64,000 bases of DNA, taken from assembly GCA_038496445.1 (NCBI GenBank), contig JALMLS010000344.1, positions 186,001 to 250,000 of the forward strand, read 5' to 3'. The DNA is from Trichosphaerium sp. ATCC 40318 (Eukaryota > Discosea > Flabellinia > Trichosidae). Of this stretch, positions 1 to 9,011 are shown one piece after another. Under the pieces are notes generated by a model. It ran no database searches and had not been told where the DNA came from. It saw nothing but the letters and a program-made list of their open reading frames with translations. The position numbers and the translations under genes were made by a program. How positions within the stretch are numbered: the stretch's first letter is position 1; each line of letters opens with the position of its first letter.

Positions 1-204
1 ATTCCTTTCTCAGAAAGCTCAAGTACTCGTTTAATCCGTTTGTAACCAATGTTGTAAACCAGCACCCTTGTTTTCTTTAAGGCACAAGCCGCAGTTGATA
101 TTATTAATAAGTCGATGCCTTAGTGAGATTTGCAAAGGACCTTTAAGGCAGTATTACAATCAAAATAAACTACAATGACCTGTACGCTCGCTAGTGTGGT
201 TTTA

Positions 205-1492
205 ATGTCTAATAATAACCTTTCTGCAGGTGTTGATTTTTCATTTCGTGTAGTGGTTGTTGGAGGTAAAACAGCTGGTAAGAGGAGCTTCATTTATAGA
301 TTTACACGTGGTCAGGTACGGTTTTTTTTGAAACCGACGCTAGTTGACACTAGCACGTGATGTAAAAAACTAAATGGCCATCTTCGCGGTACTTTTGCGC
401 TGAGAGCACGTGTTAGTTTCCAATGCCAGAAAAGAATAACGAAAAGCTTGATGAAGCTTTACGAAAGGATGTAGAAAAGATGGAATGGGAGACATTCTAC
501 CCACCACATCTGAAGGGCTTGATCGTACGTTATTTTTCCATAAAAGTGTTAACGGTTTTTTTTTTGTTTCTTTCAAATGATAAAACGCGTAAGTATCCAT
601 CCTTTCCTCTCTCATTGCATTGAAACGTTCTTGCAAAAGCGTTCTTTGTGTGTTTGGCCGTTAGAGCACCAAATAGGAACCAGTAAATTAAATAATCGAT
701 TGTCTAGAAATATCCTACTTTTCAACTCACCAAAGGCTCGTTGGCTGGTGAGATTAAGAACGTTTCGGAGCGAAGACGAAGAGTAAAGCTTGATATGGTT
801 GCTTGTCATAGGTACCAAAAACAATACAGGAAAAAACACATCCCAGTCACATGATAACGATTGTCTTTATTTAAATCGACACGCCTAGGATTCGTCAAGG
901 TGGAAGCGATCCAGCTAAAGATAAAAAGAAGCACCCTTTTGAATATCAAAGCAGCTACTTCCGAGGTGTCATTGTAGTACGTCGTGAATACCGTTCAAAA
1001 AAGTAGTTCAGAGAAAAAGTACTTTAACTTACTCTGTTAATACAATCCCAGATGTACTCAGTGACAAGCAAGAAGTCCTTTAAAGGTTCGTCCTTCTTCA
1101 CAAACCATAACAATATCGCACTTTTTAACAATATCGCAGAAGCTGAGATTTGGCTTATAGACGTTGAGACCTTTGTAAGCAAAAAGTTGTTCATTTGTCA
1201 AAAATATCAGTGTTCCTTCTCTAACTGTATTGTACTTTCAAAGGCACCTTACCAAGTTCGCACAGTGTTATTGGCTTCAAAGTACGATTGTGTAGGGAAG
1301 TCAGAGGTTACAAAGGTAGAAGGAGAGAATCTTGCTGCCAAGCATAAAGCTATTTTCTTTGAGACGAGCTGCTGGACAAGTAAAGGAATAGGTGCATTCT
1401 ACATACACTTGCTTGGTATACATATTAACCTACTTATAGACGAAGCACTTAGAGCATGTGCTACTATGATGGTACAAGGAGTTGAGAGATAG
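205..1492 (+). CDS. Divergent Rab-like small GTPase, probably GTP-binding defective
   Basis: Spliced exons read as a Rab-family protein. The first exon, chosen to start at the ATG at 205, gives the beta-1/P-loop FRVVVVGGKTAGKRSFIYRF. Later exons give VKLDMVACHR, YQSSYFRGVIVV, YSVTSKKSFK, EAEIWLIDVETF, the segment around VLLASKYD, KAIFFETSCW (G5-like) and, after an intron at about 1391-1432, DEALRACATM up to the stop. These follow Rab order closely, but the G motifs are altered: the P-loop Ser/Thr after GK is Arg, the WDTAGQE block is replaced by VACHRIRQ followed by a charged insertion, and NKxD is SKYD. The exons between about 316 and 740 (effector/switch I) were not resolved. Family Rab/Ras is likely; the substrate membrane and partners cannot be told. 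No C-terminal prenylation cysteines are seen, since it ends VQGVER. Confidence 0.6.
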
Positions 1493-2354
1493 GCCAATGC
1501 CAAAGAACATGTAGAATAGAGTAGTTGTAACATAACAATACAGTAGAGACCACAAAATAAACCAATCTTATTTTCAACATTGTTAGCGTTGAGATAGCAT
1601 ATTTGCTTGACTCGTTTTGTTCTCCATGTCATTACCATCAACAACAAAGATTGTTACTATTCAGCATGCCCTTGCTGTTCTCTATATTATTGTATTTTGC
1701 AACGAGTTCATTTAAACCAAGACGCCTTTGCAATGATAGTACAATTTTGTGGTTACAACCCTTACATTTCGAAGCAAAAACAAATTCCCTTCCGAGAGTT
1801 CGATACCTGGTGCACCAGGCAGCGAAGTTCCCTGACTTGAATTTCAATACACAACTTCGCAGATAAGCCTGCACTGTACCGAGGTACCGTGACTTAAAAG
1901 GTTCTTTGAATATTCGTGTCAATGACTGCCATTCTGCAAGGGTGATTAGCCCTATGACAATCACATACGCTTCGAGGTTTTTAATTACTTCGGCTTCGAT
2001 GTAGATTTTAGAGGTAAAATTCGGTTACTGTTACGTTTAAGTGTGTTTTTGTTTGGTTTTTTTACGGTGTCTTTGTTATAGTTCTTTGTTATAGTTACTG
2101 TTTCGGAGAAGAGCATGGTTATGGTCGCCCCCTCAGCTGTCAATACTGAAGGCTGACGCCGCTCTCGGTTGATTGCGAGTGAGATACACTTTTTAAAGCC
2201 CAAAGACTTTAATTGTTTTTTATTGTGGTTAGCCTTTGGAGCGTTTGAAAGTACCTCTTGACACTCCTATCCAATAGCCACCAGCGAAAAGTGAAAAGGC
2301 GTTTGTTTGTTTTGGACTGTAATACATCAGAAGCGTCATATACGCTCATATAGC
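1493..2354. other. No assigned gene; an open minus-strand frame at about 1638-2020
   Basis: Nothing here could be assigned. The minus strand is open for roughly 125 codons from about 2020 down to a stop at 1638. It holds a CxxC pair (CKGCNHK) and another Cys in AAWCTRY, but no early ATG and no family I recognise. The plus strand is also open for about 77 codons in the same place (1607-1840). Either could be an exon of a small zinc-binding protein, or both could be chance. A minus frame at 1985-2203 ends in a Lys/Asn-rich stretch and looks like noise. Confidence 0.2.
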
Positions 2355-2776
2355 ATGAACAAAAAGCGAAGAGGGGAATTTATGGCCGGTGTTTTTTGTT
2401 TGCCTCCAAGGAACTTTTGAGTTCCCTCAGTTCTCATCGAGCACGGATGGGCACTTATCTAGCGTAAGGGGAAAGCCATAGTTCAATATTCTACCTTTGT
2501 AGCTAAATAGTCTCGCAAAATAAAATTGGCGGCAAAATCATTAACCATTTTAGTGGTAAGCTTGAAATTGCTCGTCGCGCCTTTGTATACTTCTCTTGTG
2601 CTATCAATGCGATTCTCACCCAAGAATTCTATTTTGTAACCGAACAATATCTTTTTTTAAAGCATTTGCAAGGTCCCTACATTGCGTCAAAACACGATAT
2701 TGAGAGCTTACTTAGACGAAAAGAAAAGGAAAAAAAGAATGGTACGATTACAGGTATTTATTTACAAGTGTATTTC
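2355..2776 (+). CDS. Possible small histone-fold protein
   Basis: A first exon from the ATG at 2355 (MNKKRRGEFMA, donor after phase 1) joins in phase to a long open exon at about 2508-2776 that has no ATG of its own. The product is about 95 residues. Its pattern suits a histone fold: a short helix (GGKIINHF), a loop with paired basic residues (IARRA), a long amphipathic helix of about 28 residues (from AFVYFSCAINAI to FLKHLQ), a loop and then SKHDIESLLRRK, resembling the start of helix 3 in NF-YC, CHRAC or H2A-type folds. The tail is Lys-rich. The assignment is by pattern only, not by recognised sequence identity. A further splice at about 2753-2779 would extend it to 2875, but that would overlap the convergent gene, so I ended it at 2776. 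Confidence 0.35.
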
Positions 2777-2820
2777 TAAGTGTGGAACATGTACAAGTAC
2801 AAAGGAACAAAAAAAAAGTT

Positions 2821-3043
2821 AGTTGACAGGAATGTTCTTCAAGGGTGTTTTAACACGTCGTGGAGGCCCTTGTAAATGTTTACAGTGAGATCTAACGAAA
2901 GTGAGATAAGAGAAAAAACAAGGAGAGAAACTAGGTAGACAAGCAAGTGCGTGAGTAAGAAGGACGTACAATTGGAGCGGATTTTTAAAAGGTGAAATAT
3001 GTGGCATTTTAGGTTGTGGCTTTTTCCTCTTCGGCGTTCTCAC
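2821..3043 (-). CDS. Tiny basic hypothetical protein (about 48 residues)
   Basis: From the ATG at 3043 an exon encodes MRTPKRKKPQPKMPHISPF and continues to LQL. A 75-base intron (GTACGT...TTAG, about 2967-2892) is removed in phase, and the second exon runs through LQGPPRRVKTPLKNIPVN to the stop. Removing the intron deletes a hydrophobic, non-conserved stretch and leaves a uniformly basic Pro/Lys/Arg-rich peptide, which favours the spliced model. The function is not recognised; a nucleic-acid-binding or ribosome-associated role would be a guess. It lies just downstream of the kinesin gene on the same strand and has the CACGTG palindrome (3115-3131) in its short upstream region. Confidence 0.35.
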
Positions 3044-3114
3044 TAATTTAATTGCAGCCTACGAATAATGGTTTTGTTAGCGATTTGCTCGAGATTAAAA
3101 CAGAAAAAATTCAA

Positions 3115-3131
3115 CACGTGATAATCACGTG
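3115..3131. promoter_or_regulatory. Perfect 17-bp palindrome with two CACGTG E-boxes
   Basis: The sequence CACGTGATAATCACGTG has two 8-base arms around a central A. It lies between the kinesin stop codon (3145) and the start of the tiny basic gene (3043), about 72 bases upstream of that start codon. CACGTG is the classic binding site of basic helix-loop-helix factors such as Cbf1/Pho4/USF, so a paired site is plausible. The regulatory role is inferred. Confidence 0.35.
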
Positions 3132-3144
3132 AATATTAAAAGGA

Positions 3145-6103
3145 TCATGAGGTGGGGTTTTGGTTTGTACGTACAGGTTTACCACGTAAGTTTTGTAGAA
3201 GTGTTTGTACTGCTGATAAGTTTTCTTCACAGAAATTGACATGTTTGTGCTTTTTTTCACCTTTTGCACGTATGCATGACTTTATAATGTTACCATTTTC
3301 GCCTACTGCATTCTCCTTATCATCTTCCATTATTGTTGCAGGTGGTAAGTTAAACATTTCGTTATCAAGTTTCACTTTGATAGCTTGAATCTTAGCTAAA
3401 ATAGAGGCATTAAAAAACTATTGTTTCATTTGTCTCTTTGTGCAATTCATATGTTATACGAGTGACAAATATTGTTACATACCTTCCACGGCTGCTTTTT
3501 GTTCATCTAGCTCTGTGTTTTTTGCAGCAAATGTCTAAGAAGGTAAGTACGTTTTCAACAAAAAAACATCCAATAAAAAAGTTGAACGTACTGAAAATCT
3601 TGGGCGTTTGTTGGGTTTTGTGACACCTGATGATTGAACTAATGATACAGGTCGCGGTCTCTTCACTCTTATCTTTGAACGCGTTCTTGGTTTACTTTCA
3701 GAGCGTTTTTCAACAGAACGTTCTTCACGACTGTGCGTCTTCTCTTCACGAGTGTTTTTCTTTTCAGAGCGAGAATTACTTCGTTCTTCTCTGGAGTGAT
3801 TTCTTTCTTCTCTATTATGTTGCCTCTTCTCTTCACGAGAAGCTTTAAGCTGACGCCTCAAGCGTACTATCTAGTCATAAAATTAAGCATGGGAAACACA
3901 CGTGGGTGAATTTCAAAAAAAAAAAGGTAACGGTTGAAAAAGAAACGTACCTCGAGTTGAAGGCATTCTTCTTTTTCTTTATGTTCAAACAACAAACGTT
4001 GGTATTTATCTCTAGAATTGAATCTCTCGACCTGACGCTTAGCAATACCCAAGTCAAGTTCACGGACACGTGTACCAAAACGTAGGGATGCAAGTGTCTC
4101 TGTTGCAAGGTCAGGTAATGGACTGACAGTCAAAAACATGCAAGTTTTTGCGTTGCCGCCTAAAGTTACTGGTAAGAAAAAAAATCATAGACTTGATCAA
4201 GAGCTCCGATTTGGCGTACCTAGAGCGTCAGAGAGCAGGTGAGTCAATTTTGAGTTTCTATATGGTACATGCTTGCTCTTTTTATGGAGTGCTTGTACTA
4301 CAATACCAAGATTGGTAAGACTCTTGTTGATATTAGTAGTCTCTACCTAATAAACTAAGGTAAGCTAATTGTACAATTGAAACAAGCCAAGCAGTTGCAA
4401 AAAAACTGGAGGTGCAAATAAATACTTTTGATTTGACAACAAAACAAACGAAACTAAATTATGCTTCTACGTACAAACGAGTTGCCGGTTACTTGAGACT
4501 TTGAAACTCGCTCAGACCTGTATATTAATTAGAAATAATTGCATTCGAACAATTTGATATCAATAAAACTAGGTTTTGCAAGAAAGAGAAAGATAATTGA
4601 AAAAAAAAAGTTAAGGCTTCGTACCCAGCTAGATCGACGAGATAGAATTTACTCTTTACCATAGCACTGTTATGCCTGCCAACAACATAAAAAATATATA
4701 TTGCATGTGACCGAGAAGACTCGTGGTTGAGAGCAGTAGAGCTAGTAGAACGTGCCATTTGAGCTATAATAAAAATAAGCAACCAAGAAAAAAACGAGAA
4801 ATAGAAAAACATAAAGCAGGTCTTCATTCAATATCCTTCGGTGAGAATTCGAAAAGTTTTTGATTTGTTACCTCTTTCTAATAGTTCAAAAGCTGTTTCT
4901 GGTGTTTCAATAGGTATAGCGTTTTTTCGTGTAACACTTCCATGGTTTATCTTGGGTGGGTTTTCTTGATCACCCAGTAAATCATAAATGTTATCATTAT
5001 ATACTTGAACAGCGCTACAATAGGATTTAGTGTACACTCATAGCCGTAACTCTTGCGGTGCATCGCTAAGAGAAGAAAAAAGAGATGAATTTGAACAGCA
5101 CATGTGGGACGTACCGGAAGCGTAAGCTGTAGTTGTATTCTTGCTTCTCATCAGCAAGATCAAATAATGCGTTTATTGCTCTAGGAGCAATACCTCCCTT
5201 TTCGGGATCATGCATTGGCCCAAGCATTGTAAATGTTTTTCCAGACCCTATAAATACGCTTAGATAATAGTACTACAGCAATTATAGCAAGAAAATCGAC
5301 GATTACGCCTGACACCAACAAAAATCCAGGAAAAGCAATAAATCATTTAAAATAATTACCAGTGCACCCGTAAGCCATTACACAAGCGTTATATCCATCA
5401 AGTACGCATTCAATAAGTGGTGACACTTGAGTAAAAACAGTATCCTGTTAAACAAACACAATAAGCAAATAAAGATGGTAATGGGGAGGACAGGAGCGAC
5501 AAAGACTTCGAGGTGTTATCGCTCCCATCTTTTTCAAAAACTTTACGCGTACTTGAGAGTCCTTTGGTGAAAATATTCTATCAAAACGATGTGGTCCGCC
5601 AAGAGAATGAGTAATGACACCAGACGATAAATCGAGCTAGTGTGGATAAATAACTTCGATTTTTTTTCGTATTTTTGAAATTTCTAAAACATTGCTCTAT
5701 ACTCATTCGTAACGTACTGTATTATCTTTCTTTGCTACTCTCATTCCTCCACGAACTCTGCAGAATACAGAAATGACACCTGGAGAGTTTTAGCGGAGAG
5801 GATTAAGCAATTATGTACCGTTGTTATCTACAACCGCAGATTCAGCTGGAATATCCTCTTCGTCTTCACCTGTATGCTCTCGAAGCTAATAAAGTAAGTT
5901 GTTTTGTAATTATTCAAATTTTTACCTTATTCTTTAGCTCTACTATCTCTGCATCGCGAGACTCGAGTAACTATGACGTATAAGCGACATTTATAAATAA
6001 CGGTAAAATGACGAACTTGTATCAGAGCACTATTATCTAAGCCCTCATAGCCTTCACTGTTATCTATTGACATTGATGTAGAGGAAGCTGGATCATCATC
6101 CAT
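3145..6103 (-). CDS. Kinesin motor protein, kinesin-14-like motor sequence
   Basis: Microtubule motor ATPase. The start at 6103 gives [14 protein letters not shown], then a short predicted coiled segment ([15 protein letters not shown]) and the motor, which opens [11 protein letters not shown] as in kinesin-14. Visible motor motifs are [15 protein letters not shown] (P-loop, split by an intron), [22 protein letters not shown] (switch I), LVDLAGSER (switch II), [10 protein letters not shown] and [17 protein letters not shown]. After the motor come [11 protein letters not shown], a coiled segment ([13 protein letters not shown]) and a long Arg/Glu/Ser-rich charged tail of repeated REER units at about 3600-3850. 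The C-terminus is encoded by exons near 3500-3535 and 3145-3400. About twelve short introns interrupt it. The motor lies nearer the N-terminus than is usual for kinesin-14, so the exact subfamily is uncertain. Confidence 0.9.
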
Positions 6104-6197
6104 TTGGATAGTTGGCGGTTAAAGTAGTAACCGGTTTTTGAAAAAAAAGTCAATCCGCTTAAAAAACAACCTACTCTCACGATTCTATTTAACAAGC
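6104..6197. promoter_or_regulatory. 94-base bidirectional promoter between kinesin and POP5
   Basis: The two genes diverge with only 94 bases between their start codons, so both core promoters must lie here. It contains AACCGGTTTTT followed by a run of A and GTCAA. A similar block (TTGACTT then AACCGGTTTT) sits at about 8979-9003, upstream of another gene. No TATA box is evident. The shared block is an observation, and its function is inferred. Confidence 0.4.
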
Positions 6198-6703
6198 ATG
6201 CCACGCGTTAAGCACAGGTACACACTCGTGTAATTTGGTGTACACGTATTGATTACACTCAGGTATTTTTTGACGGAAGTTATTTGGGATAATCCAGGCG
6301 CTGAAAGGCCGAATTTAAACTATAAACACCTAAACGCAGCGATAAAAGACAAAGTTGCCTTATTTTTTGGCAATTATGGCCGTGCGCTTGTAGGTGACTT
6401 GCAAGGTACGTATTTACGCCGAAATATTAACTAACACGCGCAGTCAAGTATGTAAATGACACAACAAGCATTTTTATAATACAAAGCAATCGTGAATGTT
6501 TTCGCATGGTATCTCAGGCAATGGCGCTAGTAACATCACTATTTGATGACCAAAAGAAACAAAAATGCTTTTTCCGTATTTTACACGTAGCTGGAACGAT
6601 ACGCAACTGTCAATTAGAATACTTGAAGCACGTAAAAGGTGAGCAAGAGAAGCTAGCGTCCTTTGGAGGTTTAGATGACATGGAAATGTGGGTAGATGCG
6701 TAG
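6198..6703 (+). CDS. POP5: RNase P/MRP protein subunit POP5
   Basis: Component of RNase P and RNase MRP, which mature tRNA 5' ends and pre-rRNA in the nucleus and nucleolus. Three exons fit exactly: 6198-6217, 6263-6405 and 6444-6703, with introns of 45 and 38 bases. The product starts MPRVKHRYFLTEVIWD, matching the conserved POP5 N-terminus (basic residues then HRYLL). It continues ALFFGNYGRALVG, the segment KYVNDTTSIFIIQSNRECFR and the family signature FFRILHVAGTIRNCQ. The length of about 140 residues suits the family. The C-terminus is acidic, also usual. It diverges from kinesin and converges on the Pol III subunit gene. Confidence 0.9.
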
Positions 6704-7317
6704 AACGTTATCATTGAGTTTTATACCTTTTTGTACATAATCCGCTTCCCCGTAAACTTAGACACCGATACGTCAACATGGTGGCACTTGCGTAGTGCCT
6801 AGTGGAAACCTTCAGACAGAGAGGCTTTGGTATGCCTCATGAGATGTAAAAGAATGTTGTATTGAGCCATTGCGTGTTAAATTGTAAATTTCAGAGAACA
6901 CATTCTTTATCTTCGTGGCTAAATAAACACCTTCAACTTTGCCTCTCAAACGTACTTGGTTCGTAAGCTGTTGTCAATAGTGGTTTAGATGTTATTGCAA
7001 CAACAAAAAATATCGTACTTTGTAACTTGCAGACGCTTAGGACAATCACAAGCTAATTCTTACACAACTGTGGCCAAGAAAAAGACAACAAAATCTTGTA
7101 GTGAACATGCGTTTATGATGATAGTAACGTTTTGTGTGCATACTCGCACTACATGCATACGCAGGTCCTTCTTTGTACAATTCATTAGCTGTCATATTTT
7201 TTTGGTTCAAAATGTGACTAACGAAGTCTGTGAAATACTTGATTACATATATCCTTCACCATCTATGGAACAGTTGTAAGTAAACATTGTAAACTTATTG
7301 AATAATTAGTGTGTTTT
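6704..7317. other. Intergenic stretch with an unassigned plus-strand frame
   Basis: This lies between the 3' ends of two convergent genes. A plus-strand frame is open from about 6989 to a stop at 7279 and ends VCEILDYIYPSPSMEQL, which looks protein-like and is preceded by plausible acceptors (7033, 7164). I could not find an ATG-bearing first exon or a family. It may be the last exon of a small gene. Part of the stretch is likely 3' UTR of both neighbours. Confidence 0.2.
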
Positions 7318-8098
7318 TTAATTACCTCCATCACCACCTAATGCGTCATGGTCATCATCATAATAATTTGTCATGTAATCATTCTCTTCTTCATAATCAA
7401 TAGCATCATCGTCATCAGCTACATCCGCTTCTTCGTCAACATCATCTTCATTATCTTTAAGAGCTAAATACTCAAATAAGCGAACAGAAGGTCATGACGA
7501 GGTTTGTAAAGAACGTTACCAGCAAGCTCGTCAATATCAAGATCTATGTCATCTTCTTTTCTTCTCTTCTTTGGTCTTTCAGCTAGTAAAGACACTGGGA
7601 ATATCTTAGATGTTTTGTCTATATCATCAAATACTGTAGGCCTTCTTCTACGCTTGCCGGTGAAATTTTGAATCTCTTTAATGTAATTCGTTAGATTTGT
7701 TCTCTTTTGGGTTATAAAGCATAGATACGACACGGTGATCGTATTGTAGCGTTTTTTAACAATAATACACGAATACTAGATAGAATGTACGTACCAATTT
7801 CGTCGTAAGGGTCTATGAAGCACTTACTGAAGATAAAGCGTTTGTTAAATTTAAACGAGCGCATAACGACTTCATGCTGATCACTTCCTTCCTTTATAGA
7901 GTCTATTGCAGGTAGTTCCCTCGCCTATACCACTATAAGACTATTTAAACGCCAAATACGGTGTGAACATACAGGAAACAGCGGTGGAGGCTCTATTATT
8001 TCTTTTGGCTTCTTGGCAGCATTGCGGGCTTCTATTGCAGTAGCTTTTTTGCTTTTCTTTTCTCCACCCCAGCTACCTCGTTTACGCCACCCTTGCAT
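7318..8098 (-). CDS. RNA polymerase III subunit RPC7-like (POLR3G/C31)
   Basis: Small acidic-tailed subunit of the Pol III-specific subcomplex that supports initiation at tRNA and 5S genes. The start at 8098 gives MQGWRKRGSWGG, a Gly/Arg N-terminus as in the family, followed by the conserved Pro-rich motif EPPPLFP. Further exons give LPAIDSIKEGS with MRSFKFNKRF, then NYIKEIQNFTGKRRRRPTVFDD, then a basic nuclear-signal-like stretch (ERPKKRRKEDD). The C-terminus is strongly acidic with DYEEENDYMTNYYDDDHD, closely recalling the acidic NDY tail of RPC7/C31. The intron at about 7470-7525 must be removed to keep this tail in frame. The match rests on the combination of motifs and overall layout. 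Confidence 0.75.
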
Positions 8099-8359
8099 CA
8101 AAGCGAGGTTTAAACTACGGTTTTTTCTACCTTTTGCTTTATTTCTGTTCGTTTGAAGCTAGAATACAACTTAATTTGCCGATTTTCTGTGAAAGCACTG
8201 GTCTTGCCTTTTGAGACGAAGTCTTTACCCTGAAGATACTTTAAACACTAGCTAAAGAGCTATCATTATCAGAAAAAGCTGAGAAAACGAATATTATTAA
8301 TAGGCTAATACAAAAACTGTGATTACACGAATGACTTTACGATAATGATACTGTAATAA

Positions 8360-8932
8360 CTACACCCTAGTGTTTCTTATCGCTTGTGCTCTGTAAAAGA
8401 AAAATTAGAGTTAAAGGGATACTACTCGTATAGACAATCAAGGATTACGTACTTAGATTTTGCACGGGCTTTGTTCATGGCCGCCAAGCCAGTTGGTGAA
8501 TATTTCTTCCCTTGGAATATAATAAAGTGCTTGCCAAGTGGCTCACCAGTCCACGAGCAACAGTTCTCGCCAAAGTCTAGGCGTGTATTGTAAGTGAATA
8601 TTCTTTAGTGATAAAAAGAGAAATCTGTACTGAATTGGTAGTTTTTTTTTTCAAGGCACGTGCGAAAGAAATAATTGTAATAATAAGCGTGTCTACTTAT
8701 TTGGTTGTTTCATACTCACCTTTTGGTTTTACTTCTTGAGCCTCTTCGAAACGGACACCTGAGTAATCTGTGAGCTTTCCTTCTGGCCAGAATGCAGCCT
8801 TCTGAGGCGTTTGTTGATGTGTAGCTCTGAACGCTGTGTTTTGTTGTGTAGGCATCGTTCTAGAAGGTGGTGGAGGCATTACACGTCTATTTTTGTTTGT
8901 TAGTACCCGTTATATTCATCATTGTTTGACAT
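8360..8932 (-). CDS. Small protein of unknown function, four exons
   Basis: The exons join in phase: MSNNDEYNG (8932-8907), MPPPPSRTMPTQQ through LTDYSGVRFEEAQEVKPK, then DFGENCCSWTGEPLGKHF with IIFQGKKYSPTGLAAMNKA, and finally a short last exon ending IRNTRV. The first intron would be only 20 bases (8887-8906); if it is not real, translation could start at the ATG at 8879. The product is about 115 residues: a disordered Pro/Gln-rich N-terminus and a compact C-terminal part with adjacent cysteines and an aromatic core. I do not recognise the family. The segment CCSWTGEPLGKHFIIFQGKK faintly recalls half of a LIM domain but lacks its zinc-ligand spacing. Confidence 0.5.
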
Positions 8933-8978
8933 GGTGCAAAATGCGGCGTTATACAGCAGTTTGAGACAAAAACGCTAG

Positions 8979-9003
8979 TTGACTTGAATAAACCGGTTTT
9001 TTT
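8979..9003. promoter_or_regulatory. GTTGACTT...AACCGGTTTT block upstream of the small unknown gene
   Basis: This 25-base block lies between the LD-motif gene stop (9012) and the next start (8932). It resembles, in inverted order, the AACCGG...GTCAA block at about 6130-6155 between kinesin and POP5. Its role as a promoter element is inferred from position and recurrence only. Confidence 0.2.
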
Positions 9004-9011
9004 TGGTTTTT

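Noticed and set aside
3535-3861. A separate RS-repeat protein
   Set aside because: The charged REER repeats are in phase with the kinesin motor and coiled coil through a normal intron, so they are the kinesin tail.
8360-8600. LIM domain in the small unknown protein, making it the LIM half of the LD-motif gene
   Set aside because: The Cys/His spacing does not fit LIM and no donor in the LD gene joins this gene in phase.
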